From the NCBI GenBank assembly GCA_002360495.1, contig DEQO01000164.1, positions 1-29,319 of the forward strand: a stretch of DNA of 29,319 nt, written 5' to 3'. This DNA comes from Flavobacteriales bacterium UBA3364 (lineage in GTDB: Bacteria > Bacteroidota > Bacteroidia > Flavobacteriales_F > PHOS-HE28). Position numbers and translations under genes: made by a program. Each line of letters opens with the position of its first letter. Position 1 is the first letter of the stretch. The notes beneath the pieces are model-generated. The model saw only the letters and a program-made list of their open reading frames with translations, did no database searches and had not been told where the DNA came from. Positions 1 through 7,969 of the stretch are shown here, in pieces.

Positions 1-13
1 GCTCTTCCGATCT
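1..13. other. Illumina adapter remnant
   Basis: The first 13 bases, GCTCTTCCGATCT, are identical to the 3' end of the standard Illumina TruSeq-type adapter. This is untrimmed library sequence, not genome. The true contig starts at about base 14, inside a minus-strand gene. Confidence 0.9.
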
Positions 14-508
14 GCTGTCCCACACCAGCTCCATCCACACCTGCACAACGGCGCCGTAGTTGGATGCGTACACACCGTCCACACCGGGATTGACCTCCAC
101 CCACGCCATGGTCACAGGGCTGGTGTTCGTGAACACCGCACCGAGCAGGCCGGGCGTACGCACCACGAGGCTGATCACCGTGGTCTGTGTAATGGCGAAC
201 CACTGGTTCACCTGCCAGTTTCCGCGCAGGGCGTTGTACAGGTTGTTCCGGCTGTCCACGGTATCACTGCCGATGCGCACCTGCAGGCCGCTGGTATCGG
301 GCGCACCCGTGACCCACGTGAACTGCACGATCGTGCTGCCCACGGCGATCGAGAACGTGAGCCCGTCCGTGGGATCGTCAACCACATCCAGCGTGTAACT
401 GGCGGCCACGGGCGCGGTGGTGCGGAAGCCGCCGCATTGCAGCTCGTACCACACCGGGTTGCGCACCGGGTTGATCGCCTTGGTATCGGTGAGGACGCTT
501 AGTGCCAT
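14..508 (-). CDS. Unknown phage structural-like protein, 3' end missing
   Basis: An open minus-strand frame of 165 codons runs from an ATG at 508 to the adapter junction with no stop, so the C-terminus is lost. The start sits 3 bases after the stop of the gene at 512-1051, as expected in the same operon. The residues visible are rich in Thr, Val and aromatic positions with alternating beta-strand character (for example VVDDPTDGLTFSIAVGS and GNWQVNQWFAITQTT). This fits a beta-sandwich virion protein such as a tail tube or tail fibre component, but I do not recognise a family. The phage structural role is inferred from position and composition only. Confidence 0.7.
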
Positions 509-511
509 GGT

Positions 512-1051
512 CTACGGGAGGGGCAACCAGGCGACCTCGTCGCGGCTGAAGTGTTCTTCCTGGTCGGTGCGGATCTTGATCGTGCAGCGAACGCCGTACG
601 CATTGTCCAGCAGGGGCAACTTGATCGGCTGGATGCGCAGGGTGCTCAGTTCCACCAGCGCGGGCGCGTTCACGCCGGGCGGCAGATCGGCGTTGCAACG
701 GTCGCGTTCGTCACTACGGAACTTGCCGACGATGCTGTGCGCGATGCGACGGGCCTCCAGGTAGGTGGCCTGCTTCGCGGCGTTGTTCCCTTGCGGTACG
801 TGCTTGCCCACGAGGAAAGCGATGTGGGGGAAAAGGCTGATGTAATCGGCGCCATTGTCACGGAACTCCTCCACGTACTCCTCCAGGATCAGCGTCCAAT
901 GCACAGCGGCCAGCTTCGATCCGCTCTGCACCATTTCCTCCCACTCCAGTTCGTAGAAGCGGGGCGGCTTCACCGTGTCGGTATGCAGGATGTCCGGATG
1001 GCGTTTGGCGGCATCCAGGAAGAGGGCGGTGATCTGCTCGCGGTGCGTCAT
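512..1051 (-). CDS. Unknown phage protein (179 aa)
   Basis: 179 residues starting MTHREQITALFLDAAKRHP. The N-terminal half looks helical, with a central acidic stretch (LILEEYVEEFRDNGADYISLFPHIAFLVG); the C-terminal half reads as beta-rich (LSTLRIQPIKLPLLDNAYGV). There is no signal peptide or membrane segment. Its start overlaps the stop of the upstream gene by 4 bases (ATGA), and the truncated gene follows 3 bases after its stop. Position next to tail-like genes suggests a neck, connector or tail-completion role, but no family was recognised. Confidence 0.75.
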   Translation of the reverse strand: MTHREQITALFLDAAKRHPDILHTDTVKPPRFYELEWEEMVQSGSKLAAVHWTLILEEYVEEFRDNGADYISLFPHIAFLVGKHVPQGNNAAKQATYLEARRIAHSIVGKFRSDERDRCNADLPPGVNAPALVELSTLRIQPIKLPLLDNAYGVRCTIKIRTDQEEHFSRDEVAWLPLP

Positions 1052-1935
1052 CCGTTCGCGTTCTTGGTCTCCTCGGCCAGTTGTTTCGCGCGGGCGGCCT
1101 GTTGTTCGTCGGAAAAGAGGCTGTGCTCCATGTACCCGAGGATGAGCAGCAGGGGCTTGTCCTCCACGCGATCGCCCTCGCCATAGTTCACGAAGGCGCC
1201 GCTCTTGGCCGCGTCGTGGGCCAGCGAGAAAAGGCCTTGTGGGCTGGGGTCGGCGTTGTTGTTCGGGTTGAACACGCGCCAGTAGTGCTTCACCACCGCG
1301 CTGTGGATGGCCTCGTAGTTCAACACCGCGGCCAGTTTCACTTCGGGGGGCAGGTCGGCCAGCCTCACGCCATACTCCTCGATCGGCTCATTGGTCCAGG
1401 TGGCATGGGCGGGCTGGTACATCGCGCCCATCAGGTTGTTCAGGATGGTGTTCGCCGTGGCGGGATCCTTCTCCTTCCTGAAGTTGGTGAGCAGGGTGGT
1501 ACAGAACAGCCATTGGTTCAGCGTCATCCGCTCGAAGCTGTTGCTGGGCCCCGTCCACGTGATGCCGGCGTGCTCGATGCTGGGCAGCAGGCTGTCGGTG
1601 AAATTCGCCGGCGTGAATGCCCAATCGAGTTCCGGCAGCATCCGCATTTCCGTCTTGGGAACAGGCCGCCACGGGGTGTTGAAGTCGGTGGCGTCAACTT
1701 CCTTGATGAAATGGTCCGCCGGTGGCATGCGGTGCATCAGTTTCGCCGGAATGCCGGCGAGCTCCTTCAGCAGGGTGAACTTGATCTTCACCGGATCCTT
1801 CTTGCTCAGCAAGGCCCGGGTGATGGCCAGCAAATGCTCACGTGTAGCCTCCAGCCAAGAGCTGGGCAAGGCGAACTCGTACTTCACCGGTGTGCCGTCA
1901 TCGGCGGGCAGATCGTATATGGCGACGGGATACAT
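1048..1935 (-). CDS. Unknown phage protein (295 aa)
   Basis: The open frame extends upstream to 1986, but the ATG at 1935 overlaps the stop of the preceding gene in the ATGA arrangement typical of this operon, so I place the start there, giving MYPVAIYDLPADDGTPVKYE. The protein is soluble-looking with mixed helix and strand, a Trp/Phe-rich central part (DWAFTPANFTDSLLPSIEHAG) and a charged C-terminal helix ending QLAEETKNANG. No catalytic motif or known domain is evident. Its place among lysis and tail-like genes suggests a virion assembly function, but this is inference. Confidence 0.75.
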   Translation of the reverse strand: MYPVAIYDLPADDGTPVKYEFALPSSWLEATREHLLAITRALLSKKDPVKIKFTLLKELAGIPAKLMHRMPPADHFIKEVDATDFNTPWRPVPKTEMRMLPELDWAFTPANFTDSLLPSIEHAGITWTGPSNSFERMTLNQWLFCTTLLTNFRKEKDPATANTILNNLMGAMYQPAHATWTNEPIEEYGVRLADLPPEVKLAAVLNYEAIHSAVVKHYWRVFNPNNNADPSPQGLFSLAHDAAKSGAFVNYGEGDRVEDKPLLLILGYMEHSLFSDEQQAARAKQLAEETKNANG

Positions 1936-2648
1936 CAGCTCTTGTCCTGTCGGTTCCACAGTTCTCCGATCCCCTTCGATCGCCACAGCACGAGAAGTAT
2001 CGCGATCAGCGCCACGATGGCGAGGATCCGTAGCGAGGAGGTTTCGATGGTGTCAAGCACATGCATCCACCACGGCTTGGGCGGCGGTGGTGTCACGAGC
2101 GGTGGGCACGGCGCTTTCTGCGTGATCGTTTCCTCCTTGGTGCGCACACTGATCACCGGTACACCATCCGGACCGGGGCTCACCTTCACGATGATCAGGC
2201 CATGGCGTTGTTCGAACGGTTCGAACGCGCACACCTCTTCGCGGATCTTCTCGATCGCAGCAGGGACGCCCGCTCCGTGACGCGGAGTCATTCCCGCGAA
2301 GGCGGGAATCTCGGGTGGCACTGCTGCGATCGTCGCTTCTGCCAGCGAGTCCTTCAACCGTTCGTTCTCGAAGCTCACCGCCGCCGCGAAGTCCGCGCAA
2401 GCCTTCAGTAAGCTGTCAACGATGGGATCGGGGTAGTGCAGCTTCACCGCCATGCTATCGCCCGGAATGCGGATCGTCACCGAAGCGCTGTCGCGCGAGA
2501 GTACATCAGGGCAGAGCCATACCGCCTTCGCGATGTACTTCTCCGCCTTGTTGCAGGCCCGCTCACTCACCTTACGGGGCGAGGAGCAGGCCGCTAACAA
2601 GAGCACGGCGGCCACCATAGAGGGGATATGTGTGCGGCTGCGGCTCAT
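1935..2648 (-). CDS. Candidate unimolecular spanin (lipoprotein with C-terminal membrane anchor)
   Basis: The 237-residue product has a basic N-terminus and a hydrophobic stretch ending in a lipobox, L18-A19-A20-C21, followed by Ser-Ser. It has a long periplasmic part and one transmembrane segment near residues 206-222 (LRILAIVALIAILLVLW) with a short charged tail. A lipoprotein signal plus a C-terminal inner-membrane helix is the architecture of u-spanins, which fuse inner and outer membranes at the last step of Gram-negative phage lysis. The endolysin gene lies two genes upstream, which supports this. Residues around EIPAFAGMTP are encoded by a REP-like palindrome (2288-2310), so a repeat has been absorbed in frame. 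Neighbouring genes overlap by single to four bases at both ends. The spanin call rests on topology only. Confidence 0.65.
   Translation of the reverse strand: MSRSRTHIPSMVAAVLLLAACSSPRKVSERACNKAEKYIAKAVWLCPDVLSRDSASVTIRIPGDSMAVKLHYPDPIVDSLLKACADFAAAVSFENERLKDSLAEATIAAVPPEIPAFAGMTPRHGAGVPAAIEKIREEVCAFEPFEQRHGLIIVKVSPGPDGVPVISVRTKEETITQKAPCPPLVTPPPPKPWWMHVLDTIETSSLRILAIVALIAILLVLWRSKGIGELWNRQDKS
2288..2310. repeat. REP-like palindrome inside the spanin-like gene
   Basis: The palindrome ATTCCCGCGAAGGCGGGAAT lies in frame in the gene at 1935-2648 and encodes IPAFAGMT on the minus strand. It matches the widespread dispersed PAFAGMT/HPREGGD element of bacterial genomes. Related copies occur at 25481-25503 and 26628-26648, with a weaker one at 23713-23727. 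Confidence 0.75.
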
Positions 2649-2920
2649 TTCAATGCGAAGCGCGGATCGAGCGCATACTCGACCAGCTCCCTGGCTACTT
2701 CGAAGGCTTTGGTTGCGTCGGCACGCAGGGCGAACACCCGATCGATCAGGCGGTGGATGAAGCCGCGTTCGCGCCGGGGGAAACAGTTGCCCATTTGCTC
2801 CAGCAGATCACGGTCGCATGTGGTTCGCGACGTGGCGAACTCATCGTGCAGGAAGTCCAAGAGGATCGCGCGCACGGTGCGGAGATACTGGGCGATGGTC
2901 TTTTGTCGTGGCTTGCTCAT
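2645..2920 (-). CDS. Unknown small phage protein (91 aa)
   Basis: 91 residues, strongly helical and rich in Arg and Leu (QYLRTVRAILLDFLHDEF), with no membrane segment. ATGA overlaps with both neighbours place it in the operon between the lysozyme and the spanin-like gene. Position suggests a lysis accessory or regulator. No family was recognised. Confidence 0.7.
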   Translation of the reverse strand: MSKPRQKTIAQYLRTVRAILLDFLHDEFATSRTTCDRDLLEQMGNCFPRRERGFIHRLIDRVFALRADATKAFEVARELVEYALDPRFALK

Positions 2921-3474
2921 TTCTGGAAGAGGTTGACCTTGCCGGTGAGGAAGAGCTCACGCTCGCACTTGCGGCGCCGTGTAAGGCCTTTGAGCTCCTG
3001 CAGGAGCCCGTTCACGCGGCCCTTGTTCCACTTCAGGAAGAAATCAGCGGCCTCCAGCATCTTGCCAGCGTTCACCAGCTTCACGATGGTGCCGTTCGCG
3101 GCGATCGCACCGGTGTTGTACTCGAGGCTGACCAGGGCATCGAACTGCCATTGGGTAAGGCCGGCGGTGATCCGTGCATCCACGGTGTTCTCGCGCGGCC
3201 GCAGGTCCTTCTGCAGGAGACCTTCGGCCTGCGATTCGCTCATGAACGGATACAGCTCCAGTGCGCGCGCTTCGTTGCTGGGCACGGCCGTTCCCAACCG
3301 CTTCTTCGTGACGGGATCCACCACAACGTGGCCATAACCCACGGTCCACCACCCGGCCGGGCATGCCTTGGGTTGGAGGCCTGCCTTCTTCAGGTTGCCA
3401 TCGTGCAACTGCTCGAAATGGCGTATCACCTGCAGACCGAGGGGCGAGGTATGTAGCGTGGCGGTCAAGCTCAT
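2917..3474 (-). CDS. Phage endolysin, GH24 (T4-type) lysozyme
   Basis: 185 residues, the usual length for phage GH24 muramidases, which cleave the glycosidic bond between MurNAc and GlcNAc in peptidoglycan. The N-terminal catalytic pattern is visible. E21 (HFEQLHDG) fits the catalytic acid, and C38-P-A-G then W43-T44-V-G-Y-G-H form the conserved CPAG-WT-GYGH block. Cys38 stands where many members have Asp or Cys, and T44 is the conserved Thr. The stretch between E21 and C38 is longer than the typical eight residues, so there is a small insertion. Later motifs (LTQWQFDALVSLEYNTGA, FLKWNKGRVNGLLQ) also fit. There is no signal peptide, so release would need a holin, probably one of the membrane proteins upstream. 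It overlaps neighbours by ATGA at both ends. Confidence 0.9.
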   Translation of the reverse strand: MSLTATLHTSPLGLQVIRHFEQLHDGNLKKAGLQPKACPAGWWTVGYGHVVVDPVTKKRLGTAVPSNEARALELYPFMSESQAEGLLQKDLRPRENTVDARITAGLTQWQFDALVSLEYNTGAIAANGTIVKLVNAGKMLEAADFFLKWNKGRVNGLLQELKGLTRRRKCERELFLTGKVNLFQK

Positions 3475-3836
3475 AGGGGGTAACCGAGTTGTGCGCGCAT
3501 ATCCCTGAGCTGGTCCTGGAGCATTTTCACGGCATCATTGGTAGCCGCTTGGGTTCTCGCCGCTTCGGATTGCTGTTGCTCCATGCGCTCCATGATCTCC
3601 AAGCGCTCGCGGTCACGTTCCTCCAAGCGTTGTATCGTGGCGGACATGGACTCGCCGCTCTTGATCATGTCTTTGATCTGCTGCTCCAGCTCATCCTTCT
3701 CCACCTTGAGCGCACGGTTCTCCCGCAGGGCATGATCAAGCTGCTTGTTGGCCTGGCGCAAGAGTTGGCGCGTGCGATCAAGCTCGGGCTGCACCCAGAG
3801 CTTGATCCACAGCTTGATGCGTTCCAGGAGCTTCAC
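3471..3836 (-). CDS. Coiled-coil phage protein (121 aa)
   Basis: 121 residues almost entirely of heptad-like charged helix (LDHALRENRALKVEKDELEQQ, then Glu/Arg/Gln-rich repeats through residue 110). A short amphipathic N-terminus contains IKLWIKLWVQP, which could lie on a membrane. Position between a membrane protein and the endolysin suggests a lysis accessory. The family is unknown. ATGA overlaps join it to both neighbours. Confidence 0.7.
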   Translation of the reverse strand: MKLLERIKLWIKLWVQPELDRTRQLLRQANKQLDHALRENRALKVEKDELEQQIKDMIKSGESMSATIQRLEERDRERLEIMERMEQQQSEAARTQAATNDAVKMLQDQLRDMRAQLGYPL

Positions 3837-4420
3837 GGGATCTTCATCTTGGAGTTTCTGCGCCCACTTTGGAGCTGCTCGCGCAGGATGCGGTTGTCCT
3901 CCTTCAGGTCCAGCACGATATCGGTGAGCGCTTCCAACTTCTCGTTGGTGGCCTCGGGATCGTTGGCCTCCAGCATGCGGTTCAACTTGTCGTTGAACTG
4001 GAAGGGGATCTCTTTCACGCGGGCATCAGTAAGCGACGCATCACGGCGCATCTGCAGCACGATCGTGGTAAGGGCCTTGAACTGGCGCAATAGCGGCACG
4101 AACGCGGTGTCGATCGCGAGCTGGCGCTCGTCGGCGATGTACTGCCGCATCAGTATGTCGTTGGCGGCGATCGCAGCGTTCACCACGCTATCGATCTGCT
4201 CCACATTGTTGGTCTGGAGCGTTACGGTCTGCGCATCAAGGTCCTTGTTGGTCACCAGACCTTCGACCTTGCTCTGGATGTAGCCGGCCTGCCAGAACAT
4301 CACGGCGATGGTGATCCCGAACGGAATGGCCAGCGCAAGGATGATCGCAACGATCACCCCCTTCACCCCCTTGGACGCTTGCGCCCAGGCCTTGTTCAGG
4401 TATGGAACGGGGTTGATCAT
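3833..4420 (-). CDS. Membrane-anchored coiled-coil protein, possible holin or lysis factor
   Basis: 195 residues with one strong transmembrane helix near residues 20-44 (VKGVIVAIILALAIPFGITI and onward) and a long mostly helical C-terminal part with heptad character (NEKLEALTDIVLDLKEDNRI). Single-span topology and location next to the lysozyme allow a holin or antiholin role, but the large soluble domain is unusual for a simple holin. A structural membrane-tether function is equally possible. It overlaps neighbours by ATGA. Confidence 0.7.
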   Translation of the reverse strand: MINPVPYLNKAWAQASKGVKGVIVAIILALAIPFGITIAVMFWQAGYIQSKVEGLVTNKDLDAQTVTLQTNNVEQIDSVVNAAIAANDILMRQYIADERQLAIDTAFVPLLRQFKALTTIVLQMRRDASLTDARVKEIPFQFNDKLNRMLEANDPEATNEKLEALTDIVLDLKEDNRILREQLQSGRRNSKMKIP

Positions 4421-4707
4421 TTCGGGCGGGGGCCATGCTCACGCATGCGTTCATCGTTCAACTCCCGGCCTTTCTGCCAGAACCAATACCGCTTGTGGTA
4501 GCGATCGCGTACCGCGGGCTTGCCGTCGCGCGAATGCGGGCGCGTGCTAACGTCCCACTTGGGCTGGCTGAAGACCTGCGTGTTCGTCTTCGGTGTACAA
4601 CCGGACACGAGCCAGATCAAGAAGATCAGCACCGCGGTGAACGCAGCAGTGAACCACACCTGCTGGCGGCGCTGGTAATCGATATGGTTCTTCGGGTGGC
4701 GCATCAA
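4417..4707 (-). CDS. Small membrane or lipoprotein-like protein (96 aa)
   Basis: 96 residues. A basic N-terminus is followed by a hydrophobic stretch (WFTAAFTAVLIFLIWLVSGC) ending at a lipobox-like V-S-G-C with Cys37, then a highly charged tail rich in Arg, Lys and Trp. It could be a lipoprotein (o-spanin-like) or a type II membrane protein. It heads the lysis-like cluster right after the connector gene, with ATGA overlaps on both sides. Confidence 0.65.
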   Translation of the reverse strand: MMRHPKNHIDYQRRQQVWFTAAFTAVLIFLIWLVSGCTPKTNTQVFSQPKWDVSTRPHSRDGKPAVRDRYHKRYWFWQKGRELNDERMREHGPRPK

Positions 4708-5666
4708 CTGCGGAACACGGACCCGGTAGTGCCAAGGGCAGGTCCGCTGCTGCCCGGCGTTACGATCTCCCTGATCTGTCCCAGGAAGTCCTCGGACTTC
4801 GCTTTGCAGTTACGCGCAAGTGCTGTGAGCTGGTCGGCGGTGGCCTGCTTTTCCACGCGGCTCACCTGGCTGCTGCCGGTGCTTCCTTCCAGCACGTACA
4901 CGCCGGTGTGGGCGTCCACCTTCAGGCGAAGCGGAACGGCTTCCTCTGCGATCGCGCCGTAGATCATCGCGGGCCGCGCGAGGTCCAGCATGATCAGATC
5001 GTTGGCATCCAATACGCCGGTGCCTTGCACCTTCAGCAACAACGCGGCCAGGCGCGTGGCGCCCATGGTCTCCTTCAGGATCCCGTTCTGGATGCCGCGC
5101 ATCGCAGGACGCAGCTGGTGCAGCAGCCAAGCGTTCCCGAGGATGCGCGCATGGCGGTCCACGGTGGTCATCGTGGTCACCAGGCTCTCATCGATTTCCA
5201 CGCGCAAGGGCGCATTGGCCCAATCCGTGTAGGTGGCCTTGTTTTCCACCAGGAAGGAGATCAGGACATCCAGCCACACGTGTCCAGCTTCGAAAGCACC
5301 GGCACGGGTCTGGTTGCTCAGCCACATCGGGGCGCTCTCCTGGCCTTCGGTCTTGGCCATCATGAGCCCACCACTGGTGAAGAGTGCGCTCAGGTTCGGG
5401 ATTGCTTCGTAGGCAGCGAGGTTCGCCAAGGCCTTCAGCGTCTTTGCATGCAGGTTGGCCAGTGGCCCGGGCATGGGCGTGGGCGATGGCGCGATGCTGG
5501 CTTGGTAGGCAGTGTCCAAAGCATTGAACAGGGTGGGGCCCATCACCACGTTGCGCAGGACCTTGATCTCCACCAGTTCCACCCACGGTGACATGCGCTC
5601 CCAATCCACACTGCCCAAGGCTGGGTAGTGTAGTTTGAAGAGGTCGATGTCCTTGAACAGGGGCAT
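4704..5666 (-). CDS. Presumed phage head-tail connector / structural protein (320 aa)
   Basis: 320 residues. It starts MPLFKDIDLFKLHYPALGSV, has a long helical centre (LLHQLRPAMRGIQNGILKETMG) and an Ala/Leu-rich late region. It lies 3 bases downstream of the portal gene in the same operon. The overall look resembles proteins of Bacteroidota phages grouped under DUF6712, but that is from memory and unverified. A head-completion or connector role is inferred from adjacency to the portal. No enzymatic motif is visible. Confidence 0.7.
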   Translation of the reverse strand: MPLFKDIDLFKLHYPALGSVDWERMSPWVELVEIKVLRNVVMGPTLFNALDTAYQASIAPSPTPMPGPLANLHAKTLKALANLAAYEAIPNLSALFTSGGLMMAKTEGQESAPMWLSNQTRAGAFEAGHVWLDVLISFLVENKATYTDWANAPLRVEIDESLVTTMTTVDRHARILGNAWLLHQLRPAMRGIQNGILKETMGATRLAALLLKVQGTGVLDANDLIMLDLARPAMIYGAIAEEAVPLRLKVDAHTGVYVLEGSTGSSQVSRVEKQATADQLTALARNCKAKSEDFLGQIREIVTPGSSGPALGTTGSVFRS

Positions 5667-5669
5667 GTG

Positions 5670-7007
5670 TCAGCGTTCTTCTCCGGCGTTGGCTTTGGCG
5701 TCGACCTGGTTGGTGCGGTCGAGTGTGGCAGCGTGATAACTGGCGAACCAGAAGCGGTACTTGGGGTCCCAGCCGTTCACGTCGCGGGCCAGCTCCAATG
5801 GTTCAAGGATCTTGGCCTGGTCGCGGCGGCAGTTGAGGATGTGGTTGGTGCGCAGCACACGGCCCTGGCTGCCACTTCCGGGGCTGCTGCCGCTCTTGCT
5901 GGGGCTGATGCCGTAGATGGCGGGATCCAGGCCCATATCGCGGCAGGTGATGAAGTCGGTCTCCTGCCAGTCTTCGATGTAGGCGCCTTCGGGAAGCGTG
6001 AAGCGCTTCTCGTTGATCTTCACCATGCTGTGCTGCTCCTTGTTCTCAACGTTGGGCAGCATGCTGGTCGTTATCGCGCCACCAACACCTTCCTTGCGGA
6101 GCCACTTGTCCAGGCGCAACGCGTAATCGTCCATCTGCACCTGCTTCTCGTCGCGGGTGAACTTTTTCCAGACCGCTTCGCCGTACAGCACCGCCCAGAA
6201 GCGTTCATCCACCTCGATGTGGTAGCGGATGTTCATCAACTGCTGCAGGAGCAGGTTCTTCAGCTGCGGGATCCGCTTGGCGATGTCCACAGTGCCATTG
6301 GCCATCAGGCCCGCCCATGGCGTTTTGCCGTAGTAGCGCTGGCCATGCACCAGGTAGCGAAGCGGGAGGATGGCCCGCGAATCGCTCATGTCGATGAACT
6401 GCTGGGCAATGCCGGCATAGTTGTCCAGCGTGCGCAGGGAGAAAGCATCGTTCTCTGCGGCGCCGCCCTTCCAATCGGCGATGTAGCACTTGGTGGTCTC
6501 GGCCCTCTTGTCCATCACGCCCAGGCGCACATCGCCGGCGTCCTGGCATCCAACGCCCCAGAGCTTGTTACCGCCCTTGTTCTTCTTCAGCTCGACGAAG
6601 AGGTTCGCGTACGTGTACCAATCGGTGGCGGCCTCGGGCAGGTACTGCTCCTCGAAGCGGCAGCCTTTCATCCAGGACTCCACCTGTGCATCGTACTTGG
6701 CGATGTACTTCTCGGCGCCGGTATTGGGGTCTACCTCGATGTAGCCGTACCGGCAACCACCGCTGAGCAGGAGGTCCACCTTCTTGTCCAACACGCCCGA
6801 CATCAGCGGGTAGTTGAAGATGTCGTCGTTCACACGCTGGGGCTGGTCGTTGCTCAAGCCCCAGAAAGCGCAAAGGCCGCCATCGGGCATCTTCTCCTGC
6901 ACCGGAGTAGGTCCGGTATAGGCCTCGTTGCGCGTGGTCAGGATCGCGGTCGGCGTCGTGATCAGCGTGTAATTGGCCGTCTCGATATGGTTCACCTGCT
7001 CGCTCAT
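5670..7007 (-). CDS. Putative portal protein (Bacteroidota phage type)
   Basis: 445 residues. Its length, its placement downstream of the terminase in transcription order and the sequence style fit a portal. It has an aromatic-rich N-terminal region, a long central helical part (RIPQLKNLLLQQLMNIRYHI), a segment rich in Gly/Ser (SPSKSGSSPGSGSQGR) and a polar C-terminus. Portals form the dodecameric vertex through which DNA is packaged and to which the tail attaches. TerL is in the same module (8860-10491) and the presumed connector follows 3 bases later. Its start overlaps the preceding small gene by ATGA. The call is by overall pattern and context; no single diagnostic motif defines this family. 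Confidence 0.65.
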   Translation of the reverse strand: MSEQVNHIETANYTLITTPTAILTTRNEAYTGPTPVQEKMPDGGLCAFWGLSNDQPQRVNDDIFNYPLMSGVLDKKVDLLLSGGCRYGYIEVDPNTGAEKYIAKYDAQVESWMKGCRFEEQYLPEAATDWYTYANLFVELKKNKGGNKLWGVGCQDAGDVRLGVMDKRAETTKCYIADWKGGAAENDAFSLRTLDNYAGIAQQFIDMSDSRAILPLRYLVHGQRYYGKTPWAGLMANGTVDIAKRIPQLKNLLLQQLMNIRYHIEVDERFWAVLYGEAVWKKFTRDEKQVQMDDYALRLDKWLRKEGVGGAITTSMLPNVENKEQHSMVKINEKRFTLPEGAYIEDWQETDFITCRDMGLDPAIYGISPSKSGSSPGSGSQGRVLRTNHILNCRRDQAKILEPLELARDVNGWDPKYRFWFASYHAATLDRTNQVDAKANAGEER

Positions 7008-7285
7008 AGCACCAGGCGACCGTTCACGCGTTCAAGGAGGGGGATCCGGATGGCCACCGGCGAATGGCTGCCGTCCGTGGGCTTCATAGCGAACTGCCGA
7101 TTCCGTATCAGGTCGTGGCTCGCACCGCAGGGCACGGCGCTGGCGAAGCGCATATGCTTGCTGGGCTTCTTGCGCTTCAGGTCCAGTGTGGTCCAGTCAA
7201 GGCTGCACGGGATCGGGAATCCAGCGGCATCCTTGGCGTAGATGATGGCGAAAGCCTCCTTCCTGGACAGCGGCTGTTCGTACAT
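7004..7285 (-). CDS. Unknown small protein leading the portal operon (93 aa)
   Basis: I place the start at the ATG at 7285, directly after element copy A. An upstream in-frame GTG at 7306 would read the element itself as MAGDFRG. The 93-residue product (MYEQPLSRKEAFAIIYAKDA, ending PLLERVNGRLVL) is basic and soluble-looking with no membrane segment. It overlaps the portal gene by ATGA, so it is cotranscribed. No known domain was recognised. Confidence 0.65.
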   Translation of the reverse strand: MYEQPLSRKEAFAIIYAKDAAGFPIPCSLDWTTLDLKRKKPSKHMRFASAVPCGASHDLIRNRQFAMKPTDGSHSPVAIRIPLLERVNGRLVL

Positions 7286-7325
7286 GCCACGAAAGTCCCC
7301 GGCCACACCTTGCGATAAAACGACA
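7286..7325 (-). promoter_or_regulatory. 40-bp start-associated element, copy A
   Basis: On the minus strand it reads TGTCGTTTTATCGCA, ten variable bases, then GGGGACTTTCGTGGC ending immediately at the ATG of the gene at 7004-7285. A run of G precedes it. It sits between that gene and the stop of the M50 protease gene (7338). The GGGGA lies ten bases before the ATG, at Shine-Dalgarno distance; the upstream block may be a promoter or factor-binding site. It is identical in layout to copies B, C and E. Confidence 0.75.
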
Positions 7326-7337
7326 CCCCCCTCCGGC

Positions 7338-7925
7338 TTACAGCTGTGCGGCGCACAGTGCGATCAGGTCGATACCTACCGCATGGCAGAAAGCGGTGAC
7401 CAGAGCACCCGTCCACACGGTGGTAATTACCCTCCGCGTGAACGCGGATACGGGCAGCAAGCCCAGCACCAGGGCACCATCCGAACCCTTGTGCGGAAGC
7501 AGGTTGAACCAGGCGATCGCCGTGTTGGTCCATACGATGGGTAACAGATCGTGAGCACCGAAGCACCAGCACGCGGTGGCCACCAGAACGTTGGCCACCA
7601 CGCCAGCCACGAGGATGCAACCTTGCTCAAAGGGCGTCCGGGCCTTCAGTTCCCAAGGCAACGGTGCCTCTCGGAACGGCCAGGTGGTGGGCCGGTTCAT
7701 GCCGGCCAGTTCCACATAGCTCCCGAGCGGTAGCCAGCCTATGCCGTACACGGTCTTCCCGATCCGCTTGCGGAACAGGGCGCGGTCGTTGGCATCATAG
7801 AACAGGAAGATCCGGTCCACGCGCACCCCGAACCAACGTGCCGCTGCAACGTGGCCAAGCTCATGCACCAGCATGGCCACCACGTAAGCGAGCGCATACG
7901 GAATGTAAGGTTGCAGGTCAGGCAC
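7338..7925 (-). CDS. M50 (site-2 protease) family membrane metalloprotease
   Basis: 195 residues beginning at a GTG directly after element copy B. The zinc-binding motif H21-E22-L-G-H25 lies within the first membrane helix (YALAYVVAMLVHELGH). The second metal-site region reads N141-L-L-P then S-D149-G, matching the NxxP...DG signature in which Asp is the third zinc ligand. Hydrophobic segments near residues 8-25, 100-120, 132-160 and 165-190 give a compact multi-span core with no PDZ domain. Such proteases cleave membrane-embedded substrates, classically anti-sigma factors. Finding one among phage morphogenesis genes is unusual; it could act on a host regulator, or on phage membrane proteins. 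The short length suggests a minimal M50 core. The next upstream gene is a RadC-like protein. Confidence 0.8.
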   Translation of the reverse strand: MPDLQPYIPYALAYVVAMLVHELGHVAAARWFGVRVDRIFLFYDANDRALFRKRIGKTVYGIGWLPLGSYVELAGMNRPTTWPFREAPLPWELKARTPFEQGCILVAGVVANVLVATACWCFGAHDLLPIVWTNTAIAWFNLLPHKGSDGALVLGLLPVSAFTRRVITTVWTGALVTAFCHAVGIDLIALCAAQL

Positions 7926-7965
7926 GGCACGAAAGTCCCCGTGCCCGCTCTGCGATAAAACGACA
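7926..7965 (-). promoter_or_regulatory. 40-bp start-associated element, copy B
   Basis: Same layout as copy A: TGTCGTTTTATCGCA, ten variable bases, GGGGACTTTCGTGCC, then the GTG start of the M50 protease at 7925. The upstream edge abuts the stop codon of the RadC-like gene (7970), so the whole 40 bp fills the intergenic space. Confidence 0.75.
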
Positions 7966-7969
7966 GGCC

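Noticed and set aside
60..398. 112-aa plus-strand ORF at the left end
   Set aside because: It is antisense to the continuous minus-strand frame 508-14, which fits the operon spacing and has better protein character.
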